Assembly (NCBI GenBank): GCA_030447595.1
Contig: JAUJON010000009.1
Span: forward strand, 1 to 49,853
Direction: 5' to 3'
Length of the DNA: 49,853 nucleotides
Origin: Thermosynechococcaceae cyanobacterium YX3bin19
GTDB lineage: Bacteria; Cyanobacteriota; Cyanobacteriia; Thermosynechococcales; Thermosynechococcaceae
In this document: one piece after another, positions 43,340 to 49,853 of the stretch
Layout of the letters: each line of letters starts with the position of its first letter
Numbering within the stretch: position 1 is the stretch's first letter
Notes under the pieces: model-generated
The model's input: the letters and a program-made list of their open reading frames with translations, nothing else
Database searches by the model: none
Told to the model about the DNA's origin: nothing
Made by a program: the position numbers and the translations under genes

Positions 43340-44911
43340 TTAAATTCCCAGATTCTCAGTAGTTATCCCTTGAACTTTTTGAGCAATCCGGGAAAGCTCG
43401 CTCTTTTCGTTAATCACAACCCGGGTTGGACTACCGCTGATGATCCCTTCGAGATTACGGAAGGAGGCTTTAATTTCAGGCCCTTGAGTACTAATAGAGT
43501 ACTCCCGAATGCCCTTATCGTGCCAAGAACCCCGCATTTTTAAAGACATTAATCGCCCGAGACATTTCGCCACCAATCTCAACATACTGCAGCATCAAAA
43601 TTGTGTCTGTAATGGTGGAAATGTGGGATTCAGTAATGGAGTTAGCTCCGCGAAAATGATCCGTTGTATTAGTAAAGAATCCAGTAATTTCTTCCTGCTT
43701 AGCGTATCCGGTCAGTGCCACCACAAATTGCCGAAAGGCGTTGTCGCTAACACCCCGAGAGAGGGCCGAGAGTGAATCAATCGAAATGCGCTCCGGCTTG
43801 AACTCAGCAATCTCAGACTTAATGATTTGTAGGTGATCTTCCAGCCCGGTTGATTCCGGGTAAGCACAAATAATTTTCAGCAGGCCCTTTTGTTCCATCG
43901 CTTCAAAATCAATGCCCCAGGAGTAGGCATTTCGGGACAGTTGGGCCCGAGATTCTTCGTAAGCAAACAGCACTGCCCGCTGACCGTTCAAGCAGGACTC
44001 GGCGACAAACTTACTGGCTAGCAGGGTTTTGCCTGTCCCTGTTGCTCCGGTCACTAAAATGATGGAGTCTTTGAAGAAGCCACCGCCACACATCTCATCC
44101 AGGGTTGTTACCCCCGACGAAACGCGGACATTAGAGGATCGCTGCGTTAGGCGCATCGCTCCCAACGGAAAAATACTGATTCCTTGATTGGTAATCGTGA
44201 ACGGGTACTCTCCTTTCATGTGAGTTGTACCGCGAGATTTGAGAATTTCAATGGTTCGTCGACGGCGCTCTCCTCCAACACGTTGCGGACAATTACCACG
44301 TTGTCTGAGACAAATTCTTCTACCCCAAAGCGAGCAACTGCTCCATACTCGTCTAAGCGCTCTGCGGTCAGAATAGTAGTCATACCAATCTGCTTGAGGC
44401 GGGCAACTAGCCGAAAGATCTCTCGCCGGACAATCAAGGCGGCGTTGTACTGCTGAAACACAGAGGTGACTGAGTCAATTGAAACTCTTTGGGCCTTGTA
44501 CTTACGAATCGCGTACTGAATCCGCTCGATCAGGGCAGAAAGGTCAAAGTCTCCCGCTACGTCCTGCCCTTCAGGATCCGGCGAGGCATCTAAAATAAAG
44601 AACTTGCCTTCATCAATGAAGCGTTGCAAATCCCAACCCAGGCTTGAGGCGTTGCGAATGATATCGACTGGGGTTTCTTCAAACGTCACTAGAATTCCGG
44701 GCTGATCAAAATGAGTAATGCCGTTGTAGAGAAACTGGATTGCCAGTAAGGTCTTACCGGTTCCAGAAGTGCCACTCACTAAAGTCGTTCTGCCTAGGGG
44801 CAAGCCGCCGTGACTAATTTCATCAAAGCCCTCAATCATAGTCCGGAGCTTTTGCATTTCCAACCTAGATAAGTGATTGCTTTGATCGGTTCCCCTTCCT
44901 TGGCTCATCAT
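43340..44911 (-). CDS. kaiC: Circadian clock ATPase/kinase KaiC, two homopolymer frameshifts
   Basis: The central clock protein, a double RecA-type hexamer. CI domain: GTSGTGKTLLAIQFLYNG with the catalytic pair in LVTFEETP. CII domain: GATGTGKTLLASKF and FAYEESRAQL. The phosphorylation pair Ser-Thr lies in HISTITDTI (codons 43614-43619), matching S431/T432 of Synechococcus KaiC. The linker break (about 44260) is one G lost from GGG, and restoring it reads EGERRRRTIEIL, then RGTTHMKGEYPFTITNQGI. The C-terminal break (about 43535) is one A gained, hiding INVFKMRGSWHDKGIREY. The tail INEKSELSRIAQKVQG carries the KaiA-binding A-loop region. Joined length is ~520 residues, normal. kaiB lies 16 bp upstream, and kaiA before it. 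Confidence 0.96.
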
Positions 44912-44927
44912 TTTATTGAACAGCTAT

Positions 44928-45230
44928 CTATCCTTCTTGAAGTTCTTGAGCAAACAAATCTAAACCGAGCCGCACCTTTTGGCGATCCGATAGATCACCA
45001 ATGAGTTTCCGCACAGGTGGTGGTAAAACTTTAGCCAGGGTGGGTGTGGCTAAAATCTTGTCTGCCTCGGCAAGGTGAGGGTTTTTGATCACGTCAATCA
45101 CTTTGAGTACATAAAGCCCTGAAAATTCTCGCTCTAAAATATCGTTGAGAATTCTCAAAGCTCGGACGGAGTTGGGTGTATTGCCAGCTACGTAAAGTTT
45201 GAGAACGTAGGTTTGTCTTGAGGCGCACAT
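44928..45230 (-). CDS. kaiB: Circadian clock protein KaiB
   Basis: A 100-residue thioredoxin-like, fold-switching protein that binds phosphorylated KaiC and sequesters KaiA. Sequence features: [40 protein letters not shown] and [19 protein letters not shown]. The cis-proline-rich LPPPVRK motif is intact. Stop 16 bp before the kaiC start, consistent with kaiBC cotranscription. The frame is complete. Confidence 0.97.
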   Translation of the reverse strand: MCASRQTYVLKLYVAGNTPNSVRALRILNDILEREFSGLYVLKVIDVIKNPHLAEADKILATPTLAKVLPPPVRKLIGDLSDRQKVRLGLDLFAQELQEG

Positions 45231-45270
45231 GATCTACAACAGTCCTCAGTCAATGTTCGGGGTCAGTAGT

Positions 45271-45624
45271 TCATGTTTGTTCTCTAGACATTAAACACCG
45301 ATAGGTTTCACAGAGTTGAGCGATCGTATCTATTAAAGTAATGCGGTAGTCTAAGAGGACTTCATCGCTCCGGTTTTCTAATTTTAATTGCTTAGCAAAC
45401 CTGTCCATCAATTCCATGTGGATTGTCATCACTTGAGAAACCGAAACATCTGCTAGAAAAGCCTTGTTGACATAGGTTTCAATCTTTTGGCTCACTTCAC
45501 TGTCGCTAAAGTAGCTTAGAACAATTTCCTGGTAATCTGACTTTAATTCATTGAGAAGTGCTTGCCGCTGAGATTCAGGTAGATGCTGGAGAAAATATTG
45601 AGGATCCCGTCTGCCGTTATCCAT
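45271..45624 (-). CDS. kaiA: Short-form circadian clock protein KaiA (C-terminal domain only)
   Basis: KaiA promotes KaiC autophosphorylation. ATG 45622-45624 gives 117 residues beginning MDNGRRDPQYFLQHLPESQ; an upstream in-frame TTG at 45643-45645 is less likely. Matching segments are IVLSYFSDSEVSQKIETYV, TIHMELMDRFAKQLKLENR and DEVLLDYRITLIDTIAQLCE, the four-helix C-terminal dimer/KaiC-binding domain. The N-terminal receiver-like pseudo-domain of long KaiA (284 residues in Synechococcus) is absent, and the DNA upstream does not encode it in any frame I could read. Short KaiA is known in Anabaena/Nostoc (about 100 residues). kaiB follows 40 bp downstream. Confidence 0.92.
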   Translation of the reverse strand: MDNGRRDPQYFLQHLPESQRQALLNELKSDYQEIVLSYFSDSEVSQKIETYVNKAFLADVSVSQVMTIHMELMDRFAKQLKLENRSDEVLLDYRITLIDTIAQLCETYRCLMSREQT

Positions 45625-45785
45625 TGGTAGTAATGGTCTGATCAATCTACTATTGAGGCTGATGGAACTCTAGCCACAAGCTGGTCTAAATAAAACTTGA
45701 CCGCAGCCTAATTCCTAGCAACCCCTTAAGTCATTACTGTACAAGCGTTAATAGTAGGCAACTGCAGCTGTGGCAAAATCTCCTA

Positions 45786-47655
45786 CTACTGCTTCACCCG
45801 GTTGTCAATGCGGAGCAAATGATAAACCCCAGCAGTAGCGATTTGCTCATAAGCGTTAGACTCCAACCCTAGAGAAGAGAAGTCTTCATGGGAAGCTAAG
45901 AGTAGAGCCGTTGAATCAGATGCATGACTGCTCAAAGCTTGCAGGTACGAAATTGCCGCTGCTGAATTACTGATATAAGTTACGGATTGTTGGGTGTAAA
46001 ACACGAGACTAGGTTTTCTAAAGCCAAACATAATCAGCTCTTCACCCGAATACTGAACTCGTACAGCAGTTTCTGCGAGTTCTCGCAAAGGTAACTGCCG
46101 CTCTGCATCCAAAATGAATGAGGCAGGCGTGAACACAAAAATTAGAAAAGCGGCAACACTCACGAATTTGACGCTCCATAGCCAGCAAGTTCGATGTCTC
46201 CGCAGGAGCAAAATTCCGATCACTGCTGCTGTTGTCCAAATAAGCGCGCTAATCAATGGCAGTCCAGACTGCTGCACTCGCAGGGGCAAGTTCGGCAGCG
46301 TTGGATCGTTATCTAGCCAGTGGGGACTGTAAATAGTTGCCCCGGCCAGGAGCAAGAAAAGCAGCACATTAAGCCAACCACTGAGCTGCACAGCCCAGTT
46401 GGGTCTAGTAGGCTGTTGGGTCAAGTGACTCCAAAGCAACGCAACTAAAATGGCAGCAGCGGGCATCAGGGGCAAAACATAACTCGGTAGTTTCGTCACG
46501 GCAACGGAGAAAAAGCCAAGAATACTTAAAAACCAAAACAGGGCAAACAGGCCTAACTGACTGGCCCGAGGCTGCTTACGCCAGTGGTGCGGTTGCCAAA
46601 ATTTGACTTGAGCGATCGCCGCTGGCAGGTAGATAGACCAAGGGGTAAACCCGCCAGTGGTGCTGGTGCCCAAATTTGACTTGAGCGATCGCCGCTGGCA
46701 GGTAGATAGACCAAGGGGTAAACCCAGCTAAAATTACCAAGGCATAAAAATACCAGGGGGCGTCATGGCTATTCACCACGCTGGTAAATCGCTCTACGTT
46801 GTGATAGCCGAAAAAAGACTGGATATAAGCGGCTCCATTGGCCTGAATGACCAGGATGTACCAGGGAACCGTCAAGATTAAAAAAATAAGGCTGCCCCGA
46901 AGTAATGCCATTTCCCGCACGACTTCTCGCTAGTTTCCTAGATAAAGGAGAAAAGCACCAATAATTAACCCAGGTAGCACAATACCCACTGGTCCCTTAG
47001 CCAGCACTGCCAAAGCACTCAGGACGTAAAAAGCCAGGTACCAACGCCGCTGGTGCTGAGGCCGAGCATAGGTAATAAAAAAGACTAACAGCGCTGACCC
47101 CAGACAGCCGCTGAACAGCATATCTGAAACCCCGACCCGTCCCCAGGCAATGGTTTCCAGGTTGAGGGCAATCATAGCTGCACCTAGCCAGGCGGATAGC
47201 TCTAACTGCCAGCCTTGTTTCTGTTGCCCTACCGGATGGCTAGAGGCATGGCCAACAGCAGGCTCGAAAAGGCCAAATTGCCGCAGGGTGTAAAATCCCA
47301 CGGTAGTTAATCCCGCTGCTGCTAAAGCCGAAGGTAGTCGTGCCGCCCACTCGTTGACGCCAAAGAGCAAGTAGGCGATCGCCATCAACCAATAAATTAG
47401 GGGCGGTTTGTCAAACCGGGGCTCGCCATTAAAGAAGGGTGTAATCCAGTCTCCGGTTACGGTCATCTGACGGGCAGCTTCAGCGAACAAGGGTTCTGTT
47501 TCGTCTACCAGGCCAATACTGCCCAGGTGTCTAAAAAAGGCTAACCAACAGATTATGGACACCCTCAGAATTGAGAGCCCCCGGAGGACAAGAGGGTAAT
47601 GCCCATACTTCACCAGGGCTTTAATCCAAAGATTCAGAAACAATTTCAATTGCAC
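45786..47655 (-). CDS. GT39/ArnT-like membrane glycosyltransferase, frame interrupted, with tandem duplication
   Basis: A polytopic membrane glycosyltransferase of the PMT/ArnT type. The N-terminal acidic-loop motif is visible (LVDETEPLFAEAARQM), followed by GDWITPFFNGEPRFDKPPLI, the family hallmark for the lipid-sugar donor. Further helices follow, including NEWAARLPSALAAAGLTTVG. Breaks: an in-frame TAG at 46930-46932 (expected YLGNWREVVREM, so Trp to stop), then PWYFYALVILAGFTPWSIYL, a 73-bp tandem duplication at 46579-46724 and the C-terminal part from TKLPSYVLPLMPAAAILVAL. The substrate is unknown; relatives add sugars to lipid A or other lipids and proteins. Confidence 0.82.
46579..46724 (-). 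repeat. Two-copy tandem duplication, 73-bp unit, inside the GT39 gene
   Basis: Units 46579-46651 and 46652-46724 are near identical; the few differences cluster at their first 20 bases. Each encodes GFTPWSIYLPAAIAQVKF. 73 is not a multiple of three, so the duplication itself shifts the frame. Could be slipped-strand duplication or a local misassembly. Confidence 0.9.
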
Positions 47656-47914
47656 CCGACAAAAGAAAACTAGAAATATTGAAAGCTAGTGAACCAGTGT
47701 ATGGCTTGTTTAACTACTTGCGTGTATGCAAGCTCAGCCTTTGGAACCCAAGTGCTCGCAGGTTAGGTGCAATCCAGCGGTACTAAAAGTGGTCAGCTCG
47801 CTATCGCTGAGTTGCCATCTACTAAATGACTGGCTGGACTCCACAGCACTAGTTCCTCTAGTTTTAACTTCTCTAGCCACTAGGCTGCACAGAACGCTGG
47901 TTGCCAAAATCTTT
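47656..47914. other. Short intergenic region
   Basis: About 260 bp between two minus-strand genes. No gene or clear signal seen. Probably holds the promoter of the GT39 gene. Confidence 0.5.
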
Positions 47915-48427
47915 CTAAGGCTGCAAAACCAAGTACCATTCCCCTGATTGACCTCGCTTGGTAGGAGCAGCAGTTTTGCCAACAACATAGGGTCCCCAAT
48001 ACTGTTGAGAACCATCCAAGGCAAAGGCAACGAGAATATCTCCGGTTTTCAGCCTGAGATTTTTAGCTGGAAGCGATAGAATTAGCCCCTGCTGGCCCCC
48101 TTCACCCGGCGTAAAGTCCCAGTGGACAGGCTCAAGATAAGCTGGGCTGCCCCTGTTTGAATGCTGTGCCATTAACACTACTCGCACAGCATTTGGTGTC
48201 TGATTGCTAAGGCGCAGCCCATTAGGAATGGGTGAGGGTTTAACCGTGGGTTGAGGCGGTAATTGCTCCGGCACAGGGACTGGGGAGCTAGTCGAGCTAG
48301 GAATAGCAGGAAGTCCTGACTGGAATGGTTCAAACCAAATGCCAGCTTGTAGTGACAGCAACAAAGCGCTCATCCCCCCAAGGACAGCAGCTAAAACTCC
48401 AGGATGTACTTTTGTTTTTGATTCCAT
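47915..48427 (-). CDS. Hypothetical protein with N-terminal membrane anchor and Pro-rich linker
   Basis: 170 residues. The positively charged start (MESKTKVHPG) is followed by one hydrophobic helix (VLAAVLGGMSALLLSLQAG), i.e. a signal anchor or uncleaved signal. A Ser/Pro-rich linker follows (about residues 40-70: TSSPVPVPEQLPPQPTVKPS) before a beta-rich C-terminal domain (NAVRVVLMAQHSNRGSPAYL and WYLVLQP at the end). It probably faces the periplasm. No family recognised. The frame is intact. Confidence 0.7.
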   Translation of the reverse strand: MESKTKVHPGVLAAVLGGMSALLLSLQAGIWFEPFQSGLPAIPSSTSSPVPVPEQLPPQPTVKPSPIPNGLRLSNQTPNAVRVVLMAQHSNRGSPAYLEPVHWDFTPGEGGQQGLILSLPAKNLRLKTGDILVAFALDGSQQYWGPYVVGKTAAPTKRGQSGEWYLVLQP

Positions 48428-48563
48428 CGCTGGCTTTTCGGTCTCCTAACCGATTCTTGCCACCTATTTTATTGAAACAATTTTTGACTCAATCTGCTGC
48501 CCATCAGCTTGGAATAATAAGACTTATCGGATGCCACAGACGACTTATCGGCATCTCGCCAAC

Positions 48564-49670
48564 CTATGCTGGCTGGCTGAGAGTACCAGAAAGGTAATCG
48601 GCGGTAGCTTCTACCAGAGCAATTACTTTCTCGTAGGCCATGCGAGTCGGCCCTAGCACACCCACACTGCCAATCGGTACTAAGCCACGCTGGTAATTGG
48701 ACGAAATGAGAGTGCAGGTTCGGATTGGTTCTAGAGGATTCTCAGAGCCAATGCGCACTCTGACTCGCTGCTTCAGGGAAGATGGGCTCGATGTTGAATT
48801 GCTCATCTCTTGAGGCCACTCAAAGATCAGCGGCCAGAGCTGGTCCTGTTCTTCTTCCAGCAATTGAATAATGGTTTGGACCTGGTGTAGCTCGGAAAAC
48901 TCTGGTTGGCGCAACACCTCTGCCAGCCCACTAATCAGAATCTGGTTTGAGGCTGGGAGTTGGCTACGACGGATGAGATCATTAACCAAGGTCCTAAGAA
49001 AGTCAGCATACTGCCTAAATTCTCGATCTAAGTCCTGCCAATCAAGGGTAATTAATTCACCAAGCATCCGCCCCCGCAGGTGATGGTTTAAAAAATTAGA
49101 GAGAATTTGTAGTTCGCGCTCTACAAGTTCTGAATCATTGGACTCGCCCTGAGATTGAAGCGGCAACTCTATCAAAGCTGACTGGGTTTCGTAGGAGTCG
49201 GTAACCACAATCAACATCACCCGCCCTGGCTCGACCTGCAGCAGCTGTAAGTGCCGGATTGTCGCTGTACTTGCCTGGGGGATTGTCACTAGGGTAATGT
49301 AACCACTGAGGGTAGCCAAAATCTGGGCAGCACCTCGCAGGAGAGCCTCGAAGCCCCCGCCTTCAGCATCTAGGCGATTGATCAGCAGTTGTTCTGCCTG
49401 TTGCACCAGCAGCGTAGAGGGGGTAATCAGTTCATCCACATAGATTCGGTAACCAAAGTCAGAGGGTACTCGGCCTGCAGAAGTATGGGGTTGGTACAAC
49501 AGCCCTGCGTGTTCTAATACCCCCATGGCATTGCGAATCGTTGCAGAGCTAACCTTGAGCTTATACTCTTCAACAAGCGCTTTTGAAGCAACAGGTTCAG
49601 CAGTCGCAATATAGTGGCGGACGGTTGCCCACAAAACTTGCTGTTGCCGATTAGTTAACCTAATTTGCAT
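48564..49670 (-). CDS. hrcA: Heat-inducible transcription repressor HrcA
   Basis: A 368-residue repressor that binds CIRCE elements and is kept active by GroE. The N-terminal winged helix is [18 protein letters not shown], then [20 protein letters not shown] and [20 protein letters not shown], followed by [18 protein letters not shown]. The C-terminal part ends [20 protein letters not shown], the HrcA signature. Length slightly above the usual 340-360. No dnaK/grpE follows. The perfect CIRCE before groEL (3599-3625) is its obvious target. No CIRCE was seen in its own upstream 180 bp. Confidence 0.97.
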   Translation of the reverse strand: MQIRLTNRQQQVLWATVRHYIATAEPVASKALVEEYKLKVSSATIRNAMGVLEHAGLLYQPHTSAGRVPSDFGYRIYVDELITPSTLLVQQAEQLLINRLDAEGGGFEALLRGAAQILATLSGYITLVTIPQASTATIRHLQLLQVEPGRVMLIVVTDSYETQSALIELPLQSQGESNDSELVERELQILSNFLNHHLRGRMLGELITLDWQDLDREFRQYADFLRTLVNDLIRRSQLPASNQILISGLAEVLRQPEFSELHQVQTIIQLLEEEQDQLWPLIFEWPQEMSNSTSSPSSLKQRVRVRIGSENPLEPIRTCTLISSNYQRGLVPIGSVGVLGPTRMAYEKVIALVEATADYLSGTLSQPA

Positions 49671-49853
49671 CGTTGGTCCACCAGACGTTTGTGGTAAGTG
49701 TGAAGCTCATCTTCAGGCAAGCTAGTAGACGAACATTAGAATCTTTAGGTTTTAACTAAAGTTCAATACCCTGCTATTAAGATCCCAATGTTAGCAAAGC
49801 AAAGATGGGAAACGGGTTAGGATTACACCCTGATCTAGCTCATTAGGTTCAGT

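Overview
The window comes from a cyanobacterial chromosome. It carries chlH (chlorophyll synthesis), a kaiA-kaiB-kaiC clock cluster, a probable NblA-like phycobilisome degradation protein, a GroEL2-type chaperonin, a cyanobacterial aa3 oxidase cluster, and many copies of the cyanobacterial palindrome GCGATCGC (for example near 577, 2712 and 8041). The genus cannot be fixed from the sequence alone.

Layout. 1-3.6 kb: tail of a PfkB sugar kinase, corA, and groEL behind a perfect CIRCE operator; its repressor gene hrcA lies at the other end of the window (48.6-49.7 kb). 3.7-10 kb: cytochrome c oxidase genes ctaC-ctaD-ctaE on the minus strand, divergent from the heme A genes ctaA-ctaB. 10-13.3 kb: an IS630-type element, then an ABC-2 exporter pair. 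13.3-17.5 kb: a gutted molybdoenzyme gene with its cytochrome b partner, a Ycf39-like SDR, a CsoR/InrS-type metal sensor, tRNA-Arg(ACG), moaC and a small basic protein. 17.7-24.7 kb: chlH, an acyl-CoA synthetase and a YlqD-like protein. 25-29.2 kb: pdhC, the livG/livF pair and a CNNM/CorC-type membrane protein. 29.4-34.7 kb: an IS200-type relic, a PAS-GGDEF-EAL protein and ppsA. 34.7-43.3 kb: NblA-like gene, gatA, pyrD, comF, a repeat-rich degenerate stretch, a broken dedA, argG and a family 2 glycosyltransferase. 43.3-49.7 kb: kaiCBA, a GT39-like membrane glycosyltransferase with a 73-bp tandem duplication, a secreted or anchored hypothetical protein, and hrcA.

The dominant oddity is the state of the reading frames. 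ctaE, ctaD, ctaC, moaC, chlH, the acyl-CoA synthetase, the CNNM gene, the PAS-GGDEF-EAL gene, pyrD, comF, dedA, argG, the GT2 gene, kaiC and the GT39 gene are all interrupted. Wherever the junction could be worked out, the indel is usually one base and usually inside a homopolymer of three or more. Because chlH, argG and pyrD are normally indispensable, most of these breaks are best read as sequencing or assembly error rather than gene death. Three in-frame stop codons and one large internal deletion are not explained that way. No convincing new defence, toxin or CRISPR system was seen.
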